Of a stretch of 64,000 nucleotides of DNA, positions 42,224 to 54,568 are shown in pieces; position 1 is the stretch's first letter; every line of letters begins with the position of its first letter. This stretch comes from Lepraria neglecta (taxonomy: Eukaryota > Ascomycota > Lecanoromycetes > Lecanorales > Stereocaulaceae), in assembly GCA_033220425.1 (NCBI GenBank), contig CM065646.1, positions 4,781,501 to 4,845,500 on the forward strand, written 5' to 3'. The notes under the pieces are model-generated. The model saw nothing but the letters and a program-made list of their open reading frames with translations, did no database searches and was not told the DNA's origin. The position numbers and the translations under genes were made by a program.

Positions 42224-42633
42224 TGTGGAGTTTTAGCCTTGTTCCGGGGCCATCAGCATGCGTCCCTCAGTCCTGGTCTTTGAGGTCTCCTATAGACAGA
42301 TTTAGAGGCGCTATCGAGCAATACAGAACAGTCAAGAGAATCTTAAGACTTGCGCGAAAGTTTTGGAGCTGTGCACGGAACTATTCCGCCACCAAAGCCT
42401 TAGCCCTAACTCGACGGCTCGATGATAACGCTGAGAGATCGGCTCAAGCAATCTGCTTTGCTTTCTAACAAAGATGGAGAGTAAGAAGTACTTGTCTACT
42501 AGAATAAGAGTATCCTGATCCATGCCATCGTGCCAGTCCTAGTTTCGTCTGGTGTCCTCATCTATGCATATGCCGCTTGAACGCCCTGACCGTCACGCTC
42601 CAACGCCTATGTATGGACATGTCTTGGGACCCT
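42224..42633. other. Spacer upstream of the WKF gene and downstream of ubc12
   Basis: 410 bp; nothing recognised. Confidence 0.4.
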
Positions 42634-43494
42634 CTATCGACCGATGACCCTCTCGTACTGCTCGTTCTTTACTGCCCCTCCGCTCATCGACGTGCGCACA
42701 TTTCTCTTGAAGCCTTCCCTGTTCGATCGTAGATCCTCCGCTGCTTCTTTGTTCAAGGGATCTGAGGCGTTGGGCTCGAGGAAGAGGAACTGTAGAAAGC
42801 ACACGTTAGCAGCTATTCCTCCCGCAGACCACGTAGAGTCTTCGCTGTAATACACGCGAAGCTACCTCACTCCCACCCCGCGAGCAACGTACCTGCAACC
42901 CAACAATAACAGCATTCAAATTTAGCACCGGCTTCCAATCCTCTCTCAAAATATTCAAACACACATTCCCCTCCAAATCAATATTCGGATGATAGATCTT
43001 TTGCGTGCATTTCACTTTCGGTGGATCATGAGGGAAGTTCTGGTTGATGGCGAAGTTGAAGTAGAAGGACCCGCCTTTGTACATGCCCTCGTCGGGCTCG
43101 ATCGTGAGTGTGAAGTTGAGGATGTCGTTGGGGTCGGGGAAGGATGTCTTCATCGTTTTGCCTAGGGTACCTTCGAGTTCTGCGAGATCTGGGAGTTGAA
43201 GGGAGGGTCAACGGGGGACTTGTGAGGGGGAAAGTGGAGGGGGGGGGCAAGGAGAAGGAGGGGGGTGGAGGAGGATAAGGAGGAGGAGGAGGAGGAATAC
43301 CTTTCTGGACTCGGAGTTGCGCTGCTGTGACTTTCTTCTTCTTTGTACCGGCGGCGCCCTCAGCGTTCGCGTCTTTCTGCTGCTGTTGTTTCTGTACTGG
43401 GACGTCAGCATAGTCTCCGTAGAAAGATTGTAGTGATAGCATGGACATATGAGCCTATGCTCAAGACACGTACCATAGACCATATTTTCAACAT
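42634..43494 (-). CDS. ubc12: NEDD8-conjugating enzyme Ubc12
   Basis: Four exons (43494-43474, 43391-43301, 43188-42893, 42789-42634) give 187 residues. The first exon is only 21 nt (MLKIWSM), the N-terminal extension that binds the NEDD8 E1 and Dcn1. A basic linker ([14 protein letters not shown]) leads into the UBC fold: [38 protein letters not shown], and the active-site Cys, about residue 114, in [20 protein letters not shown]. The end [20 protein letters not shown], followed by RTSMSGG, is characteristic of Ubc12, not of other E2s. It transfers NEDD8/Rub1 to cullins and so activates SCF ligases. Intron 2 (43300-43189) is extremely purine-rich on the plus strand. Confidence 0.95.
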
Positions 43495-44334
43495 ATTGGC
43501 GACTCTCGAAATGTGCGTTGGTCAGGTAGGAGCGGAGTAGCTTATCGTAGAAGCCGGTATGGAGGTTGAGAAAGCGCCCCACAGGTAGCAAATTGCGCCG
43601 TTTCGACTGCACAAGGTCTGAAGAGGATTTAAAGCAAGCTAGGTTAGGTTGAATTTATCCGGCACTGTGTGAAAGTACGTGTTAGTGAAATGAGTGAGTG
43701 TGAAGATCAGACGTAAGGAAGCAGGAAGCATCGGAGATATCCAAAGGTAATCCGCCATGCGATCTTGCATGACTCGCGTAGTTTGTATACTCTACAGGTG
43801 AGTAACCACTTGCGGTAAGGCGTGCCGCATCCGGCCAGCTTCGACCTCGCCGCCCTTCACTTCCTGCTGCCCTCCCCTCGGTTTTTAGCTGCCGCCACAA
43901 CTCTTGGATGCTTTCTCCCCGTCAGTGTGAAGTGTGAATACGCCTCTGTACCCTGCTCTTCTTACAATTTAGTCAATGTTTGCATCCTTACCAGACCTCG
44001 ATCAGGCAGCAAGACGGTGCAATTGTTCATGATAATACCTCACGGACACTAGTAGATGTTCGTACTATTTATCTAGGGTTTGATAGCCTTTCAACACGTC
44101 TTTTCATCGGCGGAAAATCTTGCTCTTGAGTTCAGAAGAACGCACTGTAACAACTCCAGACTCTCTTTTCGACCTCGTGATCGCTACGTAGCGATGGCTG
44201 GAGCAACAATGCTAACGATGGGTAAGTTTGAATACATCGAATCCCATCATTATCGGGTCGGTGGCTAAGATCATTGCATACTTCGAGAGCTGGAGTTCGA
44301 TTCCAATGATGAAGGTGAACAGGAAGTGGTGATA
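43495..44334. other. Spacer between ubc12 and the first HET-domain relic
   Basis: 840 bp with the ubc12 promoter. No supported gene. Confidence 0.4.
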
Positions 44335-46572
44335 ATGTCTTCTCTCCAGGATCTCAGCAACGAGAAATTGTCCTCTCCCGCTATCCCGAATTCCGGTATC
44401 CAAGGCTTCAATGCCTCGGAGGTTTGGGAGAGGGTAGAATACGCTGCTCCTGATATTGCCAGAGACCTCGCCTTTAAGGTGGATGCTAGGTCGAAAGACC
44501 CATTCCGATTGATAAAGGAAGTCAAAATCAAAAGGGTTGGACTTCTACCCGCTCAATTGGAACCTTTTATTGCGCTATTGCTAGCATGACATTTCTTGGT
44601 GTTTGAGAGAGTTTTCCGATGATGATTGCATAAAGGCCAAAAATTTCTCCTGGCCCATTTCAAAATACATGACTAAATCCTTGCTCTCGGAACGAGCATC
44701 CTCAAATGAAGGCATATAGGTCGATCAATTTTGCATAGACCAAGCCAATAATGACGAAAAACTCCGCACAATTGGCTTCATGGATGCGATTTACAGACAG
44801 GCTCGCCTTGTTGTTGTAGTATTGGAGGATATCGCGATTAATGAAATAGAAGAAACTTTTTTGGAAGATCTTATGGGAAATTACAACCACGGACCAGCTA
44901 AGGATCTCCGTGTACACGCTGGCTCGGCCTGCGACGCTGCAGCTCTGTTCATGAAGATCTTATCTGCCAGGTGGTTTTCTCGCACCTGGTGCAGTCACGA
45001 ATTTTTGGTCAGTGGAAATCATATATTTCTTATAAGAGTCAAACCTCGAGGCTTGGTTCCCGTTAGAGTACTCAGAATCACTGGAGCTTTCTTAGTCAGC
45101 TTAATTAGCGTTACCTTGTCATATACAAGTGTGCCTGACATCGAGGATGAGTGCCATGCTATTCTTGCAACGCGATATCACGAATCGCTGGAAACAGGCC
45201 TCCTGCGTAAATTGATGGAGCACTTGAGTCTGAATGCCCGTCTCTATCATGATGAGGGCGATTATCAAACCCTAGGATCAAGCGATATCAAGAGCTTCCT
45301 GGATGTTTTCTCCACTGCTCCAGGTTGGGAGCTTCTGTGGAAGTTGACAGGCTTATCATGACGCTCAATATTATCGGTTGTGAGCTACAGTGGCCCCGGA
45401 TACGGGATTTTGATGGGGCCTACCGCCGACGAATGAGTTTTCGCCACCTTGACTATGTTCCCAACATTTCACAAGAACAGGTGAAGCTAGACCTCTTCGT
45501 CTTTGGCAACGATACGACCGTATATAAAGCATCCAAGCTCTTAATCGCATAAGCTACTTGGTTTATTGATGGACGCATCGAGTTTTTTAAAGAGGAATCT
45601 TTCGCAATATATAAGTCAGAGGGAAGAGCATTCATTCTGCGAAGGGAAATAAATATTAAGATCGGGGCTTGTGTACTGGAGTGCGGGCGGGAATGGATTG
45701 AAAGCGGAAACACATCGAAAGGGTTTTCCTATCCTGGGCTAAGAGAAGCCTCACATACGTTTTTCTCCTATGACGCTGCGAGGTATAACTCCAAAGAGCT
45801 TTGCAGACAGAATCGAGATCAGTGCAACATTGTGACCCAAACTATTGGTAGCATGACCGAAATATATCTAGATTCATCAGACCCTGCTTGCATTCCGGTA
45901 TGGATCAAAATAGGTGCCAGTGAGACGGACAAAAGATTGATCATGTGCCCTGAGCACAGGAGGTTTACGACAGCTATTCCGGCACTTTTGTTACATAAGG
46001 AATACACCAATTGCAAGCGCATATTTCTGCTGGATTCAGTACCCGGGAGGACAGAATGCTGGAAGGTTCTCGGGAAAATAACAGCCTTTGGGGCAGATCT
46101 CATTAGTCTCATACAACACGGGCCGTTACGAAGGAGCCAGCTGCTCATGGGATAGATTTCAATGAGTTCTTACCGCCTCCAATCGCAAAAGATCATGGTC
46201 GGCATGAGTTGAATCGGAAAGTACTATTTTCCTTCGCCAATGCCTTTTCTCACCCTCCTTGGATTCAGTAACATAACTTATTTTATGGGCACTGTATCGA
46301 CAGCCTCTATCCCTTTACTCAGCTTTACCTCTCATAGCCTACGCTGGACTCTGTTTCTTTGGCTCATTCGTCGTACTGCTGGGATTTGAAACAATCGATG
46401 AAGTGCTAAAATTAGTGGCTGGAGAAGTCGACGAAGTATTTGAAATATTACTAGAAAATACAGGACTTGATGTAAAGATTGATCCTACTGTTGATGTTGA
46501 ATACGACATTGAAATGATTTCTCCCACGGGTTTCCTCAACATGGCGACTCACAACCGTGCAAAGTCGATTTA
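44335..46572 (+). pseudogene. Fossil HET-domain (heterokaryon incompatibility) gene
   Basis: Pieces of one gene are readable in order on the plus strand: the segment leading into the HET core (LLPAQLEPFIAL), the core motif DQFCIDQANNDEKLRTIGF and MDAIYRQARLVVVVLEDIAI, then RWFSRTWCSHEF, a long C-terminal region and a last acidic stretch to about 46570. It is broken by several changes, with a transition-rich pattern like RIP. HET domains trigger cell death after fusion of genetically different hyphae. The relic lies next to a Zn2Cys6 regulator gene. Confidence 0.8.
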
Positions 46573-46699
46573 AGGCGTGATCTATGCCTGGAAAATCAGC
46601 ACCAATGCTACGGGGTTGTCTGTTACATGCTGATGAGGGACCCACCATATTCATAGCGTTTCAATCATCGTCCCACAGGTCTACGGCCTTGGCAGTACT

Positions 46700-48325
46700 T
46701 TACTCAAACATCAGTAAATCCGTGAGCTCCTGCTCCTGGGACGTAATCTCAGCCAGAACTATTGGTTGCTGAACTCCCGTTTTCAGGCCAAGGGTCTTCA
46801 ACTGGTCCACGATCCACGCCCGCGTCATCTGTGGACAAAGATTTGCATCCCCAGCAACAAAGAGCGGCCACATGATGGCGTTGACTGCTGCAACGCATGG
46901 TTGTCTGGGATCAGGAGAGCACAGAGATGTATGGTACGACACGCTTCCGCAAATGCCACTGATCATTGAGAGAGTCGATGCCCGTGATTTCTGGATCTGC
47001 GCTTGATCTCGGGCAGTGCATCTGTCTTGGACGGCGATCTGGCTGAGAATGACCCAATGGACGAGGATAAGGAGCATGCGGTAATTATTGTGGAAGACTG
47101 CAGAGCACAGGTCCCGGTAACAGTGGTTCCCAAGGTGGCCCAGGAGATTTGAGGAAAGAGTGCCGGCCCAAAGTTCGAGATCGTTGGCGAGGGAAACGGC
47201 TTGTGGGATGACTTGTGCTAATACAAAGGGGGAAGATGCTATCGCTAACAAGGCTCTAAGTTCACAGAAGGAGGCAACAAAGGCCAGAAACCTCGTATAA
47301 GCGGTGACTTGTTCCCCATTAGCAGTAGAACCGTAGATTCCATTCAGCTTGTGAACTATTCCGGGCACTGGTATCCGGTTTGTGATGCAGTGAAGCTGCT
47401 ACAGAGGTATTAGATGCAATTTTTAGGATGAGAAAATGACGCTGTTGAACATACGATCTGAATGCGCAGCTGTACGAACAGGCGTCTTCCAATCTCGGTT
47501 CGCAGCTGCTGTTCGCCGCGAAGTTGCAATAAAACAATGGCTCCCTTGACATGACTGCACCAAGCCTTCATAGATTGAATGGTGCTGCATGTGTTCGTCT
47601 GACATCCGGTCAGCTGACAGCCGACCAGCATCCGGAAAGGAGTTTCATACCTCGTAGAGTCCCAAGAGGTAGACGCTGAGTAAAGTCTGGTCTGTTTTCA
47701 CAGCCACGGGGTCCTGCAAATCAGCGCGGATCTGGCGCAGAGCGGTATGATAATTCGACGTTGCAAGCGACATCATGTCAGGGGCATTCCCATAACGAGA
47801 CAGGCCTGCGAGGCCGAGAGCCGTGATGACTGAAGACAAAGCGGAATCTTGGAAGGTATCAAACAGATACGGTATATACTTGTAGACGCTTTTCACAGAT
47901 TCTGCTGCCTCGGAATCATAGGTTTTGAAGAAGAAGCCGGCTGCCTGATCTACATATGGCACATGTATGGGCTTCGCCGGAGCAACGGCAATTTGGACGC
48001 GCTCTAGTGGCCCCGACCGGGCCAATACTTTGTGCGTAGGAGCAGCGCGCTTGGGATATTTCCCCACGCCTGAGCTCGCTTGTTGCACCTTGTAAGCCAC
48101 AACATCGCTCTGGTCACGAAAGACCAGATCGAGCTGGTCTCTGTATCCGGCGCATGTTTGATTCGCTCTGCGGCACTGGCTACATGATGGCTGCACCAAG
48201 TCACACTGTGAGTGGTCAGTAGGAGCAATGAGTGACAATCTCTGCGGATATTGATGAAGTTTCACCTTGATTCGTCTCGTACGACAGCGCTGACAAGCTT
48301 TACTAGGAGGACCACAGTATACCAT
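46700..48325 (-). CDS. Zn2Cys6 (Gal4-type) fungal transcription factor
   Basis: Four exons (48325-48266, 48205-47651, 47598-47455, 47398-46700) sum to 486 codons, 485 residues. The binuclear cluster sits at the N-terminus and is split by intron 1: KACQRCRTRRIK joins CDLVQPSCSQCRRANQTC, giving six Cys at normal spacing. The rest is the fungal-specific activator region, with AAGFFFKTYDSEAAESVKSV and YIPYLF, SALSSVITALGLAGLSR, and MKAWCSHVKGAIVLLQLRG, typical of regulators in which a metabolite-response domain covers most of the protein. The start is only 13 residues before the first Cys, as usual. No biosynthetic cluster lies beside it; its target is unknown. Confidence 0.88.
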
Positions 48326-49229
48326 TGCTTAATGTAGATTTGGACTCTTTTTAGAGTTAGGAGATTTGTAAGTCAACATGTTCAAGCACTCCAAGCAAAT
48401 CTTTAGATATGTATTGTAATATGCGCTTCAGTTGGCAGCAAAACAAATCTTCAAGCTTCAATGAGATCTTTGTGGGTCATCCGCGAGAACACGATTTTCC
48501 CAGTGAGCTGCCAACGAAGACTGTAACCCCAGAATAGGTGGCGAAGCTGACTCAGTGATGATGTCTGGTGGCCGGTCCGGTATCGTTGGGAGAGGGCATT
48601 GCCATTTGCCAATGGATACGGTCGTTTCCACTCGCGACACGCATGGATGAGTCACGAAGCGGCGGCTCCGGAGCGATGAGCATGCAGCAAAGCAGGACCA
48701 CACATTAAGGTATTCTTACCTAAGATATCGTACTAAATCGCAAAATGCACTACCGCCGAAGTGCATTCCCAATAGAGTTAGACGGCTTGGCAGTGTCTGG
48801 ATCTCAATCGTTGCGCCTTCATTTGCCTCACCTCACAATTTCGTTGCGATGCATACGTGCGATTGCGGCCATATAGACCGCAGCTGTTTGCTGTGTCTGG
48901 GAAAAGACCCTGACTCACCTGAGTCCCTCACTAACGGGCCCTACGCCGGAAAAGGCATGTTGCTCATTTTTGATATATACGAGCATGGGGACCATTGGGC
49001 GACATGGTTACCCCATCAAGGTAGGCATGCGCAAGCGGATTTATAAGGTAAGTTTCCAATGAGTGTCCCACTTGAATCAATATGGCTTGAAAAAGGCTCT
49101 CAATCATGTATCTTATTATAAAGGAACGGTATTCCCAACTCCTCCTTCCCACCGCTATCATCCTCATCGTGCCTCGTCGTACCGCGCTTGACTCGCCTTC
49201 CTTGGAGAATCAGCTTGCACTCCAGAGCC
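48326..49229. promoter_or_regulatory. Divergent promoter region
   Basis: 904 bp between the Zn2Cys6 gene and the membrane-protein gene. No supported ORF. Confidence 0.4.
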
Positions 49230-50214
49230 ATGAAGTTTAATGCTCATGGTGGGATTTCCATCCTCGAATTGTTCCTTTACTTCCCTTCTTTCTTAGTTGC
49301 AGTCTACATCTGCTACCGTCATGGCTTCGGCCGCTCCTCGGGTTGGATCTTCACACTCATCCTCTGCCTTATCCGTATCATAGGGGCATGTTGCCAGCTC
49401 GCCACCTACCACAGCGAATCGCAAGGTCTCTTCGAAACCACCATTATCCTAGACTCTGTGGGCGTTTCACCCTTGCTTCTAGCAACACTTGGCCTTCTTT
49501 CCCGATGGTAATACTCTCCATCCAGAAACGGCCCCTTCCCCTCTCCCCTTTCCCTTTCCGTTTCCCTTTACAAGAGACTGATAGAACTCTCCCAGCATCG
49601 ACTCAATCAAAGAAACCAGCACCTTTCCCCTCAGCGCCATCCACTTCCGCCTAATCCAACTCCTCATCACCATCGGCCTGATCCTCAGCATAGCCGGCGG
49701 CAGCAACGGCACCAGCTCAGATGGCACCTTCAAAGTGCAAACCACCTCCAAAGTCGGCATCATCCTCTACATCGTCGCCTACGTCGCCCTCGCCCTCACC
49801 GCCCTCCTAACCAGCTTCAAGCTCTCCCACGCCGAAAGCGGCGAAAAGCGGCTCCTCCTAGCAGTGATCCTTGCCCTGCCCTTCATCCTCGTCAGACTCG
49901 TCTACTCCACCCTCGCTGCCCTGACGCACTTCCATGATTTCAACCTCCTGACGGGTTCGGTTGCCATCTTCGCCATCATGGCCGTCGCCATGGAATTTGC
50001 CGTCATCCTAATCTACCTCGTCATCGGGTGGAGGACCAACGTGATCCCTGCTTCTCAGCGTGGCCCGATCATGTCTCGCCCGTGGAAGGGAAACTTGGAT
50101 GGCGCTATCTCTCGGCCCGGGGGGCGTAGAGGTCGTAGGCAGGGCCCTATTCACGGCTTGGTTAGTGCAGCTGTCGCCGCCGCGCAACAGCAACCTGCTC
50201 AACAGAGCCGCTAG
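49230..50214 (+). CDS. Seven-TM fungal membrane protein (DUF7702-like)
   Basis: Two exons (49230-49507, 49596-50214) give 298 residues. Hydrophobic segments occur at about residues 8-28 (ILELFLYFPSFLVAVYIC), 38-58, 70-90, 105-125, 142-165 (GIILYIVAYVALALTALL), 178-200 and 212-235, so about seven TM helices, with an Arg/Gln-rich cytoplasmic tail. The pattern GISILELFLY at the start, RHGFGRSSGWIF and a late FILVRLVYSTLAAL fits the family of fungal integral membrane proteins now called DUF7702, of unknown function. Codon use in exon 2 is strongly C-ending and differs from the adjacent decayed genes, so the gene is likely functional. Confidence 0.82.
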
Positions 50215-50866
50215 TGAGGGAGGTCCGGCATGCGTTAATGATGCTTTCGCATTGCAACACAGCGCAGTATTTGGTTGAATTTCAGGTGTTGAACCTACGT
50301 AATCGAGCAATTTGTGATTCATAATCAGCGTTGGCTGCGGGAGGAAGGGAGATGCGTTCTTGTGTAGGACACTGTGGGGAAAACTCTGGCTTTTTTTAAT
50401 GAATTTCAGAATATTCAGTGCTTTTTTCAGTCTGCTCTCACGAAAAAAGTTTCATCTGAACTCAAAGAATTACAAAAGCGACTGGCGATTTCCACCATCG
50501 AGATCAAGTCCTTTAGCCCAAGGTTGTCTGCGACAAGGAGAAGGAATTCGTTTGGAAGGTCAGAAAGAATCGTCGTCAAGGTTGGTGATTATATAAGGTG
50601 ATATTAAACAACGTTAGAGTTGAGGTCAGAAGTTCAGATCGGCGTCATGACCACCTCCAATAAGACGCGTTCTCACCTTCAATCAAAGTATCCGCGGGTT
50701 AGGCGTCGTTTGGCGACATTGGAACGTCTCCGCATGCATTAAAGCCGTTAACTATTCAGCACCAATCTACTCATGTGTACGTCTTCTGTTTGAGAATATA
50801 CGTGGCTTGCTTCATAGACTCTTGATCCTGCTTCGTTGGTCTGTGTAGAGGGTTGATTGCGAAAAC
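50215..50866. other. Spacer upstream of the decayed acyltransferase
   Basis: 652 bp; small ORFs only, nothing recognised. Confidence 0.4.
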
Positions 50867-51770
50867 ATGGAGAAGTACTCGCAATTCCGAGATCGAGGTA
50901 CCATGAATCTACATTGCTTTTTCTGCTACATGTGAACTAATGTCCTCTAGGCTCTGAGATCGCACCCTGCTTCCCCATACAGACCGAAGCTTCGGGGATT
51001 TATCTGGCCCTCCTCGTGTTCTTATTCCTCATCCGCCTACCTATATTACTTATGGTGACCTTGAGCCAACTTTTCGTTCTACAATGGCTTCCGATTGGAT
51101 CTTTGGGGAAAAGGCTTCGCTATAGGTCATACTTGGTGTTCCAGGAATCTGGTGGAACGACCTCCAAATTAATGGAGTTAGGAAAGGGTATACACAGTTG
51201 GTCAAACTACCTTGACTCGACCCGTGCAATGCTGACCGTATTCAGTTCCCTGGCGAAGCACCATAATGCACTACTACCGCAACCGGGCTCCATCATCGCC
51301 TCTTCGCATATTTCTCCCATCGATTCATTGTATCTTATCACGACTTTCAACCCTGTATTCACAGCTTTACACCTTCCGATTCGGCTCGTCCAACGCATTT
51401 CCCTCTTCCATGCTATTTCCCGCGCTTTCCAATATTCTTAATACGACCCCTCCTCCGAATACGAAGTTAACCGATCTTAAAATTCTAATCGAAAAACACC
51501 GGCATCAGGCCATAGTCCTTTTCCCGGAATACATGAACAACGAATGGCAAGGGTGTCTTTTTTTAGAACATCACTCCTTACGGCCCCATCCACAGCGAAG
51601 ATATTCCTAATTAGCTTTAGACATACCGCAGCAGATATAACCACGCCTGTTCTGGAATATGTATCTCTTTTCTCTGGAATCTCTTTAGCAAATCCCACGC
51701 ATTGCATACATGTAAGGATCGCCGAAAGCGTCTACAATACGTCTCAATCACCAGCGAATATTAGTACGCG
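50867..51770 (+). pseudogene. Decayed phospholipid/glycerol acyltransferase (Vps66/Loa1-like)
   Basis: The start is intact: MEKYSQFRDR in a short first exon (50867-50897), a normal intron, then GSEIAPCFPIQTEASGIYLA and a hydrophobic segment to LQWLPIGSLGK (exon from 50951). After that the coding sequence jumps between frames. PGIWWNDLQINGVRKGYTQL is read in one frame, QPGSIIASSHISPIDSLYLI in another, and the acyltransferase parts NTKLTDLKILIEKHRHQAIV with LFPE and then SLLTAPSTAKIF in further frames, ending THCIHVRIAESVYNTSQ. At least three frame breaks are needed, so it is a pseudogene. Living relatives acylate lysophospholipids at ER and lipid-droplet membranes. The end runs into a degenerate tandem repeat. 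Confidence 0.78.
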
Positions 51771-51960
51771 ATTTTGCAGTGCGGTTTTGCAGAGCGGTTG
51801 GTTTCAGAGAGCATTTTTGCAGTGCGGTTTTAGTACTTAATTCTAGTACGCGCAGTACGGTTTTGCAGTGTGATTTTATAGTGCGATTTTGTGGTGGCTT
51901 CATTTGTGGTGGCCTCATTTGCAGTACGATTTTGCAGTGCGATTTTACAGTTCCTAATTT
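51770..51960. repeat. Degenerate tandem repeat around TTTTGCAGTGCGG
   Basis: About a dozen imperfect copies of a 12-13-bp unit (TTTTGCAGTGCGG, TTTTGCAGTGCGA, CATTTGTGGTGGC variants) begin where the acyltransferase relic ends. They may have formed by slippage after the gene died. Confidence 0.8.
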
Positions 51961-52525
51961 GTCAGTGCCAGAGCTGCCATGGATCCCAACCGTCAATGAT
52001 AATGAACATGCAACGTACTCGAAGTAGCATGGGAGGTCACAATTATTTGAACAGCCGTAGAACCACGGGATTCGCTCTCGGGCAGCTTATTTCCGGTGGT
52101 GAAATTATGAGATCGCAGTGTGAGCAGGCTGTATACTGAGACTTCCTTGTCATGCGAATAACGCTTGGTAAGGTATTTACCTTCAGGGCTAAGGCAACCT
52201 TAAGCTTTACCTACAAGCACTCAAGACGTTGTCGACTACCTACAGTACATTCGGGATCTATATGAGCTTGACCAAGTTCTGCAAATACTTGATGTGCCTT
52301 TCCTAGCGTAAAGGTATGTCCAATCATGATTGAGCATCAAAAGTGAGGCTACTGCACACTAATCAGGACCGCGACCGCCCCCCACGAGCATCCCCGCTTC
52401 GCCTCGCATCGTTGTCTTCCAGGCAGCAAATTCCAATCCGTGAGGCTATGAAGGAACTCGGCATGAAGTTTTAAATTATCCACATACATCCAGCACCATC
52501 ATCGATTGACAGAGACTGCTTAGAT
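51961..52525. other. Spacer between the repeat and the second HET relic
   Basis: 565 bp; nothing recognised. Confidence 0.4.
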
Positions 52526-54304
52526 ATGGACGTCTCAATAAAGACCAGAGACAACTCGCCCTTTCGACCACCTCCATCTTCGGCAGAGCTTTATCGATAA
52601 CATTCCCTAGAGCATGACCGTGACATCCGGCTCCTCTTTCTGGACCCGGGATCTGGCCAGGACACATTAACCTGCTCTCTTAAAACGGGATCGTTATCTA
52701 AAACTCCCGACTACGAAGCTATCTCTTACACTTGGGGCGAATCGATCTTTCCAAAGTCTATCCGATATTCTCGAAAGGCGCATCTTGCCCTAACAGACAA
52801 TCTCAGTGCCCCGCTGTATCATCTGAGATATCCGGACCACGTGCGCGTACTCTGGGCAGACGCTATCTGCATCAACCATTAGGATGTACACGAACGCAAT
52901 AGTCAAGTGCTATTGATGGGTGATATCTATGAAGGAGCTGAACAAGTACTCATCTGGCTGGGTGAAGACACTGGCGACGCACAGCAAGCATTCGAAGTTC
53001 TTCAGGATTTGGAACCCTACTTATCGCAACCAGAATTAGACATTGCAAATACCCTTAATCTCATCGAATCAGAGAGCGGAAATGCCTTAGGAAAGCTCCT
53101 GGGACGTAGCTGGTTCCTCAGGGTGTGGGTCGTTCAAGAGGCTTCTTGTGCTCGAAGAGCTACTGTAGTCTGTGGCAAGCATTCAACGGATTGGAAGGTT
53201 TTCTTGGAAGTCGCAGAAAATTTTAATTCATTTAAGAGGGCTATCTTCCGGGTTTAGAAATCTAGGCTTGATCAATGTTGCTGCAGTTCTGAGTAATATC
53301 CACATCGAACAAAGGCACCGAAGTAACGGGCGGAAGAATACTCTAGCAAATTTGCTGTATGACTACCGTCTATGCCAGGCCTCTGACCCTCGAGATAGAG
53401 TTTTTGCTCTGGTAGGCATTGCAAGGGAGCAAGGTGAGGCCGCGTATACTCCGGATTGTTCTAAGAACGTTCTAGAAGTCTATCGTGGCTTGGCATCTCA
53501 CCTCATAATCCATGAACGGAACCCTAATGTTCTGACTGTTTGTGCGCTGCCTATTGCTGGCGTGTCCCTCCACCTTCTGTCCTGGGTGCCGGACTGGTCG
53601 CGGCCGCTAGAGATAAATGCTACTCCATACACAGACCACAAGGCGTACCGAGCATCAGCCGGAAGATCATTCAGTGGAAAACTGAGCAAGGACCGGGACG
53701 TTCTCATGTTGGATGGAGTATGCCTAAGTAAGGTAGTAGTGCTGGGCCGTCCTTGGAGCCTGGTGTTCCAAGAGCAACGGAGTTCCGGGGAGTGGTTCAA
53801 GAGGAGATTAGACCTCACGGAAGAGTATTCTAATATCTTTAGACAGTCACAGCGGTATGGAAGAGGATATTGGACTGCCTTCATCCACGCGTTGGTAGCT
53901 GACAAAGATCAATTTGGAAATCGGATGACAGGGCGAGACCTCGTTCCTCTGTACGATAGTTACCAGGGTATAACTCGGTCTGTCTCTGGGTGAAGGCTAC
54001 CGGGCGAACCTTCAATCATCCAGTGGAAGACACTCCGGAGAGGTTCGAATTCCAAACAGCAGTGGAAATCCTCGCCTGTGGCCGTACATTCTGTCTCTTC
54101 AATGACGGCCGAGTAGGGTGGGTGCCAGAGCAAGCACAAGTGGGATACCAAGTCGTAATATTCTTGGGCGCATCTACTCCAATCTTGCTTCGGCCCAAGG
54201 GCAACGACTATATCGTCGTTGGTGATGCCTACGTACACGGAATGATGGACAGACAGGCATTTGAAGATCCGGATGTCAAGATTGAGACGATTACTTTGAT
54301 CTGA
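52526..54304 (+). pseudogene. Second fossil HET-domain gene
   Basis: Readable pieces in order: DYEAISYTWGES (the HET opening), HVRVLWADAICIN, MGDIYEGAEQVLIWLGEDTG, GRSWFLRVWVVQEASCARRA (the core ending), DYRLCQASDPRDRVFALVGI, a long middle part, and the standard C-terminus GWVPEQAQVGYQVVIFLGAS with GDAYVHGMMD. It differs from the first HET relic in subtype: this one has the SYTWG ... ADAICIN ... VQEA form with the C-terminal block. It is broken by a few changes but is still largely readable, so it probably decayed later than the first relic. Confidence 0.85.
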
Positions 54305-54568
54305 GACCATCACCCACAAGTAAAGAACCTGATCATTCGCAAGGAAGACCATTCGCAGACGCCTCACGCCTATGGTGGTTCGAACTGATTTGGATTTAAA
54401 AAGGTAAAGAATCTCGGTTTCACGTGCCCTTCGATTCGCACTCCTCAGCCTGGAGATCATGACGAGCGGCACCGCAACTTTGACCGGCACGCCAGTGTTC
54501 TACCCATATCGTCCAAACGTCGATGCCACCTTTTACGCCTGTGATTTCGGATCCAGGTTCTTAGGCTG
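54305..54568. other. Short convergent spacer
   Basis: 264 bp between the HET relic and the MFS stop. It may contain decayed remains of the missing MFS C-terminus, but I cannot read them. Confidence 0.4.

Noticed and set aside
54040-54060. tRNA B-box (GGTTCGAATTCC)
   Set aside because: It lies inside the readable HET C-terminus and no A-box or cloverleaf could be found around it.
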